Assembly: GCA_029008005.1 (NCBI GenBank)
Contig: JAQXIX010000034.1
Location: 1 to 52,878 of the forward strand
Length of the DNA stretch: 52,878 nucleotides
Source: Bacillota bacterium
GTDB taxonomy: Bacteria; Bacillota; Clostridia; Peptostreptococcales; Anaerovoracaceae
Direction of reading: 5' to 3'
Made by a program: the position numbers and the translations under genes
The notes under the pieces: model-generated
What the model was told of the DNA's origin: nothing
What the model saw: the letters and a program-made list of their open reading frames with translations, nothing else
Database searches by the model: none
Shown here: piece by piece, positions 25,746 to 33,659 of the stretch
Numbering within the stretch: position 1 is the first letter of the stretch
How the letters are laid out: every line of letters begins with the position of its first letter

Positions 25746-25757
25746 GAACAAATGTTC
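25746..25757 (+). promoter_or_regulatory. LexA (SOS) box upstream of recA
   Basis: GAACAAATGTTC is a perfect match to the Gram-positive LexA/DinR core GAAC-N4-GTTC. It sits at the start site of P2 and downstream of P1, 18 bases before the recA ATG, a position suited to blocking both transcripts. Confidence 0.85.
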
Positions 25758-25774
25758 ATTTTCGGAGGTAAGCA

Positions 25775-26875
25775 ATGGCAATAAAAAATGAACCTGTAAG
25801 AGGGAAGCAGATTCCCGATAAAAGTGAGAGAGATAAAGCGCTGGCAAGCGCAATGGCACAGATAGAGAAACAGTTTGGTAAAGGCGCTGTGATGAAACTT
25901 GGCGATGACAGTGCTATGATGAACATCGAAGCTATATCAACCGGGTCCATGAGCCTTGACCTGGCTACCGGAATAGGCGGCGTGCCGAAGGGAAGAATCG
26001 TTGAAATATTCGGACCCGAGTCATCAGGTAAGACGACTCTGACCCTGCATGTTATCGCTGAATCTCAGAAGAACGGAGGAAGAGCCGCATTTATTGATGC
26101 CGAACATGCTCTTGATCCGGAGTATGCACGTAACCTGGGAGTTGATGTTGACGAGCTGCTTGTATCTCAGCCTGATTACGGTGAACAGGCTCTTGAAATT
26201 GCAGAGATGCTCGTAAGAAGCGGAGCAATTGATATTATTGTAGTTGACTCTGTTGCTGCCCTCGTTCCTAAGAATGAAATAGACGGAGCTATGGGTGATT
26301 CCGCAGTCGGACTGCAGGCAAGGCTGATGTCACAGGCTTTGAGAAAGCTGGCGGGCATAATTAATAAGACTAATACAACTATTATATTTATTAATCAGCT
26401 GAGAGAGAAAATCGGCGTAATGTTCGGGAATCCCGAAACGACTACAGGCGGAAGAGCGCTTAAATTCTTCTCCTCAATGAGAATTGACGTCAGAAGAGTC
26501 GAACAAATCAAGTCAGGCGATCAGGTTCTCGGGAACAGGACAAGGGCTAAGGTAGTTAAGAATAAAGTGGCACCGCCTTTTAAACAGGCTGAATTTGACA
26601 TTATGTACGGTAAGGGCATATCAAGAGCAGGCGACGTTCTTGACTGTGCAGTTGAAGCCAAAATAATCGAGAAAGCCGGATCATGGTACAGCTATGACGG
26701 TAACAGAATAGGCCAGGGAAGAGAAAATGTGAAGGAATATCTTGATACCAATACAGCCGTACTGACAGAAATCGAGAACAAACTCCTTGATAAGTTGAGA
26801 GAAGAAAGACAGGGAACAGATTCATCACAGGATGAAGGAATTCTTGTTGATGAAGATGGTGTGGTTTTGGAATAA
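25775..26875 (+). CDS. recA: Recombinase RecA
   Basis: Forms filaments on single-stranded DNA, exchanges strands and triggers LexA self-cleavage. 366 residues. Walker A GPESSGKT is at residues 80-87, Walker [11 protein letters not shown] near 154-163, and loop L2 begins near [17 protein letters not shown] (about 209-225). The acidic C-terminal tail is present. Preceded by two promoters and a LexA box. In many Bacillota recX or rny follows; here the L21 leader comes next, without an obvious terminator after recA. Confidence 0.97.
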   Translation: MAIKNEPVRGKQIPDKSERDKALASAMAQIEKQFGKGAVMKLGDDSAMMNIEAISTGSMSLDLATGIGGVPKGRIVEIFGPESSGKTTLTLHVIAESQKNGGRAAFIDAEHALDPEYARNLGVDVDELLVSQPDYGEQALEIAEMLVRSGAIDIIVVDSVAALVPKNEIDGAMGDSAVGLQARLMSQALRKLAGIINKTNTTIIFINQLREKIGVMFGNPETTTGGRALKFFSSMRIDVRRVEQIKSGDQVLGNRTRAKVVKNKVAPPFKQAEFDIMYGKGISRAGDVLDCAVEAKIIEKAGSWYSYDGNRIGQGRENVKEYLDTNTAVLTEIENKLLDKLREERQGTDSSQDEGILVDEDGVVLE

Positions 26876-26889
26876 TTGTTAAATTTTTC

Positions 26890-26918
26890 TTTACAAATAA
26901 TGTAGTTTGAGGTATACT
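26890..26918 (+). promoter_or_regulatory. Promoter of rplU-rpmA
   Basis: TTTACA (26890-26895), 17 bases, TATACT (26913-26918), upstream of a structured leader of about 90 bases. Confidence 0.7.
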
Positions 26919-26924
26919 ACATGG

Positions 26925-27000
26925 GTATGAGCCGCACGAACAGGGCTATTTAATGCTGTCATTAAGGACGGCAGCCCCATTAGGCGAGACTGGATAGAGG
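26925..27000 (+). ncRNA. Probable ribosomal protein L21 leader (autoregulatory mRNA structure)
   Basis: The leader between the promoter and rplU folds into a nested hairpin: GGGCT (26943-26947) with AGCCC (26973-26977), enclosing TTAATG (26950-26955) with CATTAA (26960-26965). Position and size fit the Bacillota L21 leader motif, thought to bind a ribosomal protein to feed back on its own operon. I judge by place and fold, not by a covariance search. Confidence 0.55.
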
Positions 27001-27014
27001 AGGATAGAATTTAA

Positions 27015-27497
27015 ATGTACGCAATCATTGAAACAGGCGGAAAACAGTACAGAGTACAGAACGGTGACCAGATTAGAGTTGAGAAATTAAACGTTGAAGA
27101 TGGTCAGGCAGTAGTATTTGACAAGGTTCTGGTTGCAGGTGAAGGCGCTGACGTTAAAATCGGAGCACCTTACATCGAAGGATTTACTGTTGAAGGTAAA
27201 GCTGTAGAACACGGTAAAGGTAACAAGGTTATTATCTTCAAGTACAAGGCTAAGAAAGACTACAGAAAGAAGCAGGGACACAGACAGCCGTACACACTTG
27301 TTGAAATCACTGCTATCGGAGGAGAGAAAGCTCCTGTGAAGGAAGAAGCTAAGGCTGAAGAACCTAAGAAGCAGAAGTCAATCAGATCAATGAAGAAGGC
27401 TGAGCTTATTGCATTTGCAGCTGAAAACGGAATTGAAATTGACGAGAAGGCAACAAACGCTGTAATGATTGAAACAATCGAAGCAGCAATGAAATAA
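27015..27497 (+). CDS. rplU: 50S ribosomal protein L21 with C-terminal HeH-like extension
   Basis: Residues 1 to about 102 are a normal L21: [18 protein letters not shown] at the start and [14 protein letters not shown] at the end, binding 23S rRNA. Standard L21 stops here. This one continues 58 residues: a Lys/Glu/Ala/Pro linker (about 103-121), then [19 protein letters not shown] and [14 protein letters not shown], which has the form of a helix-extended-loop-helix (HeH/SAP-like) nucleic-acid-binding module. 160 residues in total. AGGAGG site. The extension is in the same codon style as the core, so it is not a frameshift artefact. Confidence 0.95.
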   Translation: MYAIIETGGKQYRVQNGDQIRVEKLNVEDGQAVVFDKVLVAGEGADVKIGAPYIEGFTVEGKAVEHGKGNKVIIFKYKAKKDYRKKQGHRQPYTLVEITAIGGEKAPVKEEAKAEEPKKQKSIRSMKKAELIAFAAENGIEIDEKATNAVMIETIEAAMK

Positions 27498-27542
27498 GAT
27501 ATTAAGTTAATTGATTGAAATACACAAGGAGGTGTCTTATCC

Positions 27543-27803
27543 ATGGCAAGTAAGAAAGGTGTAGGTAGCTCGAAGAATGGTCGTGATTCCGAATCGAAAC
27601 GTCTAGGCGTTAAGACAGGAAACGGTGAATTCGTAAGTGCCGGCAGCATTCTTGTTAGACAGAGAGGAACTAAATTCCACCCAGGCAACAATGTTGGTAA
27701 AGGCGGAGATGATACATTATTTGCAATGATCGATGGAGCTGTTAAGTTCGAAAGATATGACAAGAAGAGAAAGCAAGTAAGTGTATATCCAAAAGAAGCT
27801 TAA
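27543..27803 (+). CDS. rpmA: 50S ribosomal protein L27, short N-terminus
   Basis: 86 residues, starting [20 protein letters not shown]. In most Bacillota, L27 is made with an extra N-terminus ending in FFA that the protease Prp removes, and prp lies between rplU and rpmA. Here AAGGAGGTG (27527-27535) lies 7 bases before the ATG, so the protein starts directly at the mature end, and only 45 bases separate rplU from rpmA, leaving no room for prp. The N-terminus reaches the peptidyl-transferase centre. Confidence 0.96.
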   Translation: MASKKGVGSSKNGRDSESKRLGVKTGNGEFVSAGSILVRQRGTKFHPGNNVGKGGDDTLFAMIDGAVKFERYDKKRKQVSVYPKEA

Positions 27804-27810
27804 TTTTTTC

Positions 27811-27841
27811 GAGCCCCTATTTGATAGGGGCTCTATTTATA
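27811..27841 (+). terminator. Hairpin terminator after rpmA
   Basis: GAGCCCCTAT / ATAGGGGCTC perfect 10 bp stem with loop TTG, then TATTTAT. The T tract is short, so some read-through into obgE 12 bases later is likely; no other promoter for obgE is evident. Confidence 0.75.
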
Positions 27842-27852
27842 GGTAAAAAAGT

Positions 27853-29193
27853 ATGTTCGTAGACAGAGCGAAAATTACAATTAAATCAGGTAAAGGAGGA
27901 GATGGTGCAGTAACATTCAGACACGATCCTTTCGTACCTGACGGTGGTCCTGATGGCGGAGACGGAGGCAAAGGCGGGGATATTATCTTTCTTGCTGACG
28001 AAAATCTCCGTACTTTAATGGATTTTAAATACAAGAGAAAATATGAAGCCGAACCGGGGCAGAACGGAATGAAAAAGAAGCGCTTCGGAAAAAGCGGTGA
28101 GGATCTTGTTATAAAGGTTCCCGTGGGAACAATGGTATTTGACGAAGAATCCGGAAAACTCATGATGGATATGATATCACATGGGGATTCTTTTGTTGCA
28201 GCCAAAGGCGGCAGAGGCGGCAGAGGAAACGCTAAATTTGCCACGCCGACGAGACAGGCTCCTAATTTCGGAGAAGCCGGAGGCTTTGCCAAAGAGAGAA
28301 CAGTAATTCTTGAAATGAAGCTGATAGCAGATGTCGGTCTTGTAGGATTCCCAAATGTAGGTAAATCAACACTTCTTTCAATGGCAACAAGTGCGAGACC
28401 TAAAATTGCAAATTACCATTTTACGACTATAGACCCGAATCTGGGCGTTGTTCAGATGTATGATAACAGCTTCGTAATGGCGGATATAGCAGGGATAATA
28501 GAAGGTGCTCACGAAGGTGCGGGGCTCGGACATTATTTCCTTAAGCATATTGAACGTACGAAGGTACTTGTTCATGTTGTGGACGTGTCCGGAAGTGAAG
28601 GAAGAAATCCACGTGAAGATTTTGATAAGATACTTGACGAACTGGGAAAATACAACAGCAGACTTCTTCATAAACCTCAGATTATCGCAGCTAATAAAAT
28701 AGATGTACTGGGTTGTGTGGATGAGGAGGATTTGGAAATCTGTGACGAGTACATTGAATTCAAGGAGTATGTTGAAAGCAAAGGATATGAAGTGTATCCG
28801 ATGTCAGCTCCTGCGGGATTCGGTGTCGAAACTGTATTGAAAAGAGCGTATGAGATGCTTGAGGACATAAAAAGCAATCCGGCTGAAGAAGACGAAGAAT
28901 ACGAGTATTTCGATTTCGAAAAAGACGATTACGATCCTGATTACAAGAAAGTTTTTGTGGATTACGATGAGGAAGAAGATGTTTACACAATTTACGGTAA
29001 ACAACTTGAAAAGATATTTAACTCCACAAATTTCAACGATTACGGATCCAAGAGATATCTGTTCAGATATATTGAATCAAGCGGAGCATATGATATGCTT
29101 AAGGAACTTGGAATTGAAGACGGAGATATAATCAGCCTTTTCGGAACTGAATTCGAATATTACGATGAGGACTATAATTACGAATATGACTGA
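27853..29193 (+). CDS. obgE: GTPase Obg
   Basis: Essential GTPase that binds late 50S precursors and reacts to ppGpp. 446 residues: glycine-rich Obg fold (residues 1 to about 158; GGDGAVTFRHD, GGPDGGDGGKGG), G domain with P-loop GFPNVGKS (about 163-170), DIAGIIEGAHEGAGLG as G3, and NKID as G4, then an OCT domain from about 350. An acidic insertion (EEDEEYEYFDFEKDDYD, about 343-359) precedes OCT and the C-terminus is a Tyr/Asp/Glu tail. The end overlaps the HD gene by 8 bases. nadD, which often follows obg, is absent. Confidence 0.95.
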   Translation: MFVDRAKITIKSGKGGDGAVTFRHDPFVPDGGPDGGDGGKGGDIIFLADENLRTLMDFKYKRKYEAEPGQNGMKKKRFGKSGEDLVIKVPVGTMVFDEESGKLMMDMISHGDSFVAAKGGRGGRGNAKFATPTRQAPNFGEAGGFAKERTVILEMKLIADVGLVGFPNVGKSTLLSMATSARPKIANYHFTTIDPNLGVVQMYDNSFVMADIAGIIEGAHEGAGLGHYFLKHIERTKVLVHVVDVSGSEGRNPREDFDKILDELGKYNSRLLHKPQIIAANKIDVLGCVDEEDLEICDEYIEFKEYVESKGYEVYPMSAPAGFGVETVLKRAYEMLEDIKSNPAEEDEEYEYFDFEKDDYDPDYKKVFVDYDEEEDVYTIYGKQLEKIFNSTNFNDYGSKRYLFRYIESSGAYDMLKELGIEDGDIISLFGTEFEYYDEDYNYEYD

Positions 29194-29863
29194 TTACATT
29201 CATCCCGACAGAAATAAATGCCTTGAATATCTGAAAAACTACAAGACACCGGAGCATGTTATAGGACACTGCAAGTCTGTGGCCGCAGTAGCATACAGAC
29301 TTGGCGCAGCTATAAACAGTGCAGGAGGCACGAAGGCTTTGCCTGCGGATCAAATTGAATTTCAGTTATTCAAGCGAGAAGACGATTCCGTTAGAACATA
29401 TTACAGGCAGAAAACATCTGAAGAAGGTGAGAATCGCATGTTGGATCTCAATCTGGTTCTGGCAGCAGGCCTTCTTCACGATATGGCGAGAATAGAAGAA
29501 CGCCATTGGGATGTCTGTGCGGACTTTCTCTTGAGTGAAGGCTACATAGAGGAAGCGAAGCTCGTGCGGGTACACATGATGTATGAGTTCACAAACGATG
29601 CGGAGCATATAACGGAAACCGATCTTCTTTGTCTTGGAGACAGGCTTTCTCTCGAAAACAGATATGCCGGCCTCGATGAGAGAATGGAGTACATTATCAG
29701 AAAAGCAGAGAAAAGCGGCAATATGCAGGCAAGACCGAGAATCCTCGCGAAAAAGGAACAGACAAGGAATCTTCTTAATAATATAGAGAAGAATATAGGC
29801 TGTACTGTAGATGAATTAATGATTAACTTAGATTACGAATCAATAGAAAAAAATGAATTTTGA
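29186..29863 (+). CDS. HD-domain phosphohydrolase
   Basis: 225 residues from ATG 29186, which overlaps the end of obgE. The metal-binding HD residues are visible: His28 (VIGHCKSVA), His98-Asp99 (LLHDMAR), and Asp152 (LGDRLS). Between the first helix and the HD pair there is an insert of about 40 charged residues (about 48-88) not usual in short HD proteins. Genes after obg in Bacillota often encode YqeK, an HD enzyme that splits Ap4A; this protein may replace it, but it lacks clear YqeK signatures, so substrate is open. Its end overlaps the next gene by 11 bases. Confidence 0.75.
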   Translation: MTDYIHPDRNKCLEYLKNYKTPEHVIGHCKSVAAVAYRLGAAINSAGGTKALPADQIEFQLFKREDDSVRTYYRQKTSEEGENRMLDLNLVLAAGLLHDMARIEERHWDVCADFLLSEGYIEEAKLVRVHMMYEFTNDAEHITETDLLCLGDRLSLENRYAGLDERMEYIIRKAEKSGNMQARPRILAKKEQTRNLLNNIEKNIGCTVDELMINLDYESIEKNEF

Positions 29864-31697
29864 TAAACTCCTGAGAAAAGTTGAAAAACCTGCGAGATAT
29901 ACAGGTGGCGAAACAAATATGGTAAGAAAAAACCCGGAGGATGTAAGTGTCAGAATGGGTTTTGCTTTTCCTGATACATATGAAATCGGCATGTCATATA
30001 TGGGACTGCAGATTCTTTACAATATACTGAACAAAAATGAACAGATATACTGTGAGCGGATTTTTGCACCGGCACCGGATATGGAAGCGCTTATGACAGA
30101 GAATGACGTTAAGCTCTTCACACTTGAAACGAAAACACCGGTTGACGAACTGGATATTATCGGATTCACCCTTCAGTACGAAATGTCATATACGAATATT
30201 CTCAATATGCTGATGCTGGGAGGAATTCCTTATAAGCGTGAAGAACGTGAGGAGTCATTAAATAACGGAAAAGAGTATCCTCTTGTAATTGCAGGGGGAC
30301 CGTGTGCATGTAATCCGGAACCTTTAGCCGATTTCATAGATGTTTTTCTCATAGGTGACGGAGAGGAACTGCTGGAGAATATCTGTCTTCTTTACGACAG
30401 ATCCAGCAGCAGAAAGGAGTTCCTCGAAGAGGCAGTTAAGATAGACGGAGTTTATGTACCCGGATTTTACGAACCGTCATACAATGAAGATGGAACTCTC
30501 GCAGAGGTTAAGAAGACTTTTGAAGGTGCACCTGACGTAATAAAAAGAGCAGTGGTAGAGGATCTGGAGTCAGTTGAATTCCCGGTTGAAAATATTGTTC
30601 CGTTTATTGATACTGTTCATGACAGAGCTGTTATCGAGACTTTCCGAGGATGTACGCGCGGATGCAGGTTTTGTCAGGCCGGAATGATATACAGACCTGT
30701 CAGAGAAAGACGTGAAGAAACAATATTTGAACTGGCAATGAAACAGCTTGACAATACAGGACATGAGGAATTGTCACTGCTGTCTCTTTCCACAAGTGAT
30801 TATTCAAGGTTCGAACCGATGGCCATTAAACTTATGGGCCTTTGCAGAGAACGTAACGTAGCATTGTCACTTCCTTCTCTCAGACTGGATTCTTTCTCGT
30901 TTAATGTTTTAAATGAGATTCAGGGATACAGAAAGTCCGGACTTACCTTCGCACCTGAGGCGGGTACCCAGAGATTAAGAGATGTAATAAACAAAAACAT
31001 AACGGAAAATGATATATACAGTGCTGTTGAACAGGCTGTCGAACTGGGCTGGGAACATATCAAGCTGTATTTCATGATAGGTCTTCCGACAGAAACATTC
31101 GAAGATCTTGACGGAATTGCTGAAATAGCCGGAAAAATAATGGACATTAATTACAACATCAGAGGTCGCAAAGGTGGACGATTCAGAGTAACCGTAAGCG
31201 TATCAAACTTTGTTCCTAAGCCGCACACACCGTTTCAGTGGGAGCCGCAGAATACGAGAGAAGAATTTATCGAAAAACATGATTATTTAGCTTCGAAGCT
31301 TCGTATAAAAGGCGTTACATTTAATTATCATGAGACGGATACGAGTAATCTTGAGGCGGTTCTGGCGAGAGGTGACAGGCGCGTAGGCAAGGTGATTGAA
31401 GAAGCATATAATCTGGGATGCCGCTTTGACGCATGGACAGAGCATTTCAATCCGCAGCTTTGGCAGAAAGCCTTTGAAAATACCGGCATTTACGAAAGTT
31501 TCTACAGTCACAGAAAAAGAAGCATTGATGAACTTCTCCCATGGGATAATATCAATATGTTTGTGAGCAGAGATTTTCTGGAGTCGGAGAGAGCAAAGGC
31601 ATCGGAAGGCGTTACAACAGAGGATTGCAGGCAGGGATGCTGCGGATGCGGAGTAAATAAATACACAGAGTGTTTCGTAAACTGCGACACAGATTAA
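29853..31697 (+). CDS. B12-binding-type radical SAM protein (TIGR03960 family)
   Basis: 614 residues. The N-terminal half has the shape of a cobalamin-binding Rossmann domain (FPDTYEIGMSYMGLQILYNI and later GGPCACNPEPLADFIDVFLIGDGEE), followed by a radical-SAM core with CTRGCRFC at about residues 266-273. The C-terminus is cysteine-rich (CRQGCCGCGVNKYTECFVNC), possibly binding a second cluster. It is followed by the TIGR03936-type gene, its usual partner, with which it is often found beside L21/L27 in Clostridia. The pair is thought to act on RNA or protein, but no reaction is established to my knowledge. Confidence 0.85.
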   Translation: MNFDKLLRKVEKPARYTGGETNMVRKNPEDVSVRMGFAFPDTYEIGMSYMGLQILYNILNKNEQIYCERIFAPAPDMEALMTENDVKLFTLETKTPVDELDIIGFTLQYEMSYTNILNMLMLGGIPYKREEREESLNNGKEYPLVIAGGPCACNPEPLADFIDVFLIGDGEELLENICLLYDRSSSRKEFLEEAVKIDGVYVPGFYEPSYNEDGTLAEVKKTFEGAPDVIKRAVVEDLESVEFPVENIVPFIDTVHDRAVIETFRGCTRGCRFCQAGMIYRPVRERREETIFELAMKQLDNTGHEELSLLSLSTSDYSRFEPMAIKLMGLCRERNVALSLPSLRLDSFSFNVLNEIQGYRKSGLTFAPEAGTQRLRDVINKNITENDIYSAVEQAVELGWEHIKLYFMIGLPTETFEDLDGIAEIAGKIMDINYNIRGRKGGRFRVTVSVSNFVPKPHTPFQWEPQNTREEFIEKHDYLASKLRIKGVTFNYHETDTSNLEAVLARGDRRVGKVIEEAYNLGCRFDAWTEHFNPQLWQKAFENTGIYESFYSHRKRSIDELLPWDNINMFVSRDFLESERAKASEGVTTEDCRQGCCGCGVNKYTECFVNCDTD

Positions 31698-31719
31698 TTC
31701 AAAAACGGAAACTAAAATA

Positions 31720-32424
31720 ATGAAATATATCATCAGATTCAGAAAAACAGGAACAATATGTTATACATCACACCTTGATATAATGAAGGTGTTCAAAAGA
31801 GCGTTCAAGCGGACAGGGATTCGACTTGCTTATTCCCAGGGGTTTAATCCGCACCCTAAGATGGGTTTCGCACAGCCTCTGTCTCTTGGTTATGAAGGGC
31901 TGGAAGAGTACATAGAATTTGAAACGGCGGAATTGAACCCTGATGCAGGCAGAATGAGAGAAGTTCTGATGGAACCCTTGTCATCCATAATGCCTGAGGG
32001 ACTTGAACTTACAGGGATATGCGAGGGATCATGGCTGAAGAAAACTCTGGCGGCAGAAACGGAATACGCTAAGTATCAGGCAAGAATTCCTATGGGTGAT
32101 GCGGCATTTGATCCGGAAGAACTGGTAAAGAAGTATATGCTGCAGGATGAAATTCTGACCTACAAAAAACAGAAAAAGAAACCTGAACCGGTACTTGTTA
32201 ATATTAAGCCGAAAATCAGGCACCTGTCTGCAGCAAAAGACGGAGAAAACATGATTCTAGCTATGGAACTGGATCAGGGCAGTGAATCAAACTTAAGCCC
32301 TGAGCTTGTTATCACGACATTCCTCGAGATAATTGACAGGGGAACAGAAAGAAGTGATATCGATGTTACAAGGAGTAAAATAGGGTTCGCTAAAAATATT
32401 GACAAAAACTTCCAATTTCGGTAA
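31720..32424 (+). CDS. TIGR03936 / DUF2344 protein linked to radical SAM partner
   Basis: 234 residues. The N-terminal YIIRFRKTGTICYTSHLDIM and FKRTGIRLAYSQGFNPHPKM are family hallmarks; the sequence lacks cysteines arranged for a cluster, so it is likely an accessory or substrate-binding partner. In some genomes this domain is fused to the upstream radical-SAM protein, which supports joint action. It starts 22 bases after that gene. A promoter for comEA overlaps its last codons. Confidence 0.83.
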   Translation: MKYIIRFRKTGTICYTSHLDIMKVFKRAFKRTGIRLAYSQGFNPHPKMGFAQPLSLGYEGLEEYIEFETAELNPDAGRMREVLMEPLSSIMPEGLELTGICEGSWLKKTLAAETEYAKYQARIPMGDAAFDPEELVKKYMLQDEILTYKKQKKKPEPVLVNIKPKIRHLSAAKDGENMILAMELDQGSESNLSPELVITTFLEIIDRGTERSDIDVTRSKIGFAKNIDKNFQFR

Positions 32425-32427
32425 AAT
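32399..32427 (+). promoter_or_regulatory. Promoter of comEA
   Basis: Perfect TTGACA (32399-32404), 17 bases, TAAAAT (32422-32427), overlapping the end of the DUF2344 gene. Confidence 0.65.
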
Positions 32428-32452
32428 ATTACTGGGATTGGAGGTTTTTATT

Positions 32453-33115
32453 ATGAGAGAAATAATAGAAAGAATCAAATGCTTTATCGAAAGCAATGAA
32501 ACTTTGAGAAGAATCAGAGACGAATACGGAGGGCAAATAAAGAAAATCTGCTTTGTGGCAGTTCTGGTTATTGTCTGTCTTCTGGCTTTTGCAGTGAAAA
32601 ACGACGGAGCCGATGAAGCCGTTGCAGATGAAGGGGTGAACATTGAAGAAGAAACGCAGGAAGAAACGAAGGGCAGTATATATGTGGATATAGGCGGTGC
32701 AGTCAAAAACCCCATGCTTGCTGAACTGCCGGAGGGGAGCAGAGTAGAAGATGCCATTAAAGCGGCAGGAGGAATAACGGAAAACGCAGATATGACGGGA
32801 ATAAACCGTGCAGCTTTCGCCGAGGACGGAAGCAAAATATTTATTCCGGATAAAATCGAAATCTCAGACAGTGAAGTTTCAGAGACTCAGACCACCGCCG
32901 GGTATACAGGCGGGAGCGGTACAGGCAAAATCAATATTAACACAGCAGATTCCGGGCAGCTTCAGGAGCTGAACGGAGTAGGTCCGGCAACGGCACAGAA
33001 GATAATCGATTACAGAACACAGAACGGCAGTTTTACAAGTATTGAGGATATAAAAAACGTAAGCGGTATCGGTGATAAGACTTTTGAAAAGCTTAGAGAT
33101 TCAATTACGATATGA
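32453..33115 (+). CDS. comEA: Competence protein ComEA-like, helix-hairpin-helix DNA receptor
   Basis: 220 residues from ATG 32453 (TTGGAGG upstream); the frame from 32399 would start in the promoter. One membrane segment (about 31-48), an acidic stalk (51-73), an SLBB domain (about 76-132, VDIGGAVKNPMLAELPEGSRVEDAI begins it), and a C-terminal double HhH domain (159-220) with the family KININTADSGQLQELNGVG. Such proteins hold incoming DNA at the membrane for the ComEC pore. comEB, comEC and holA, which usually follow in Bacillota, are missing between it and rpsT. Confidence 0.9.
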   Translation: MREIIERIKCFIESNETLRRIRDEYGGQIKKICFVAVLVIVCLLAFAVKNDGADEAVADEGVNIEEETQEETKGSIYVDIGGAVKNPMLAELPEGSRVEDAIKAAGGITENADMTGINRAAFAEDGSKIFIPDKIEISDSEVSETQTTAGYTGGSGTGKININTADSGQLQELNGVGPATAQKIIDYRTQNGSFTSIEDIKNVSGIGDKTFEKLRDSITI

Positions 33116-33129
33116 AATCAAACAAAATA

Positions 33130-33158
33130 TTGCATTTTCAATGAGAAAAGTATATAAT
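33130..33158 (+). promoter_or_regulatory. Promoter of rpsT
   Basis: TTGCAT (33130-33135), 17 bases, perfect TATAAT (33153-33158); leader of about 60 bases to the rpsT ATG. Confidence 0.75.
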
Positions 33159-33226
33159 TTCACTTGCGAATTTAGCTGTACAATTTAGTGCAGTAAGCTT
33201 AAGTTTAAGAAAGTGGGGTAAATTTA

Positions 33227-33493
33227 ATGGCTAATATTAAATCCGCAAAGAAAAGAATCAAAGTTATCGACAAGAAGACTGCAAGAAACAGAAGAATCAA
33301 GAATCATCTGAAGGCTGTACTCAAGTCATTTGACGCAGCAATCGAAGCAGGCGACATGGAAAAAGCAAAGGCTGATCTGGCTCTGGCTGAGAAGAAGCTA
33401 ATGCAGGCTGCAGCTAAGGGAACTCTTCACAAGAATGCAGCATCCAGAAAGGTGTCAAGATTAACTAAAAGATTCAACAAGGCTAACGCCTAA
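33227..33493 (+). CDS. rpsT: 30S ribosomal protein S20
   Basis: 88 residues. MANIKSAKKRIKVIDKKTAR and the helix pair ending in KNAASRKVSRLTKRFNKA are diagnostic of S20, which binds 16S rRNA early in assembly. GTGGGG precedes the ATG. It has its own promoter and lies between comEA and deoD; in spore formers gpr and spoIIP follow, but neither is present. Confidence 0.96.
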   Translation: MANIKSAKKRIKVIDKKTARNRRIKNHLKAVLKSFDAAIEAGDMEKAKADLALAEKKLMQAAAKGTLHKNAASRKVSRLTKRFNKANA

Positions 33494-33512
33494 TTCTCAC
33501 CCGTCCCCACCG

Positions 33513-33548
33513 GCGCATAAGTTAAATGCGCGATGTATTATATACATC
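33513..33548. other. Two consecutive short hairpins downstream of rpsT
   Basis: GCGCAT/ATGCGC with a 7-base loop (33513-33531) is immediately followed by the near-palindrome GATGTAT-TAT-ATACATC (33532-33548). They precede the rpsT terminator and may protect the message end or bind a regulator; no T run follows either. Confidence 0.45.
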
Positions 33549-33555
33549 ATGAGAA

Positions 33556-33597
33556 AACGACCACTCCGAATGTCTCAGCGGAGTGGTTTTTATTTTT
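33556..33597 (+). terminator. Rho-independent terminator after rpsT
   Basis: ACCACTCCG pairs with CGGAGTGGT across a 10-base loop, then TTTTTATTTTT. Confidence 0.9.
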
Positions 33598-33607
33598 GAA
33601 ACTTTTA

Positions 33608-33616
33608 TGGTATAAT
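33608..33616 (+). promoter_or_regulatory. Extended -10 promoter of deoD
   Basis: TGGTATAAT preceded by a T-rich stretch; no clear -35. It lies 44 bases upstream of the deoD start and just after the rpsT terminator. Confidence 0.6.
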
Positions 33617-33659
33617 AATTTTGAATTTTTATGTCATTACATCATAACAGGAGAAAAGA

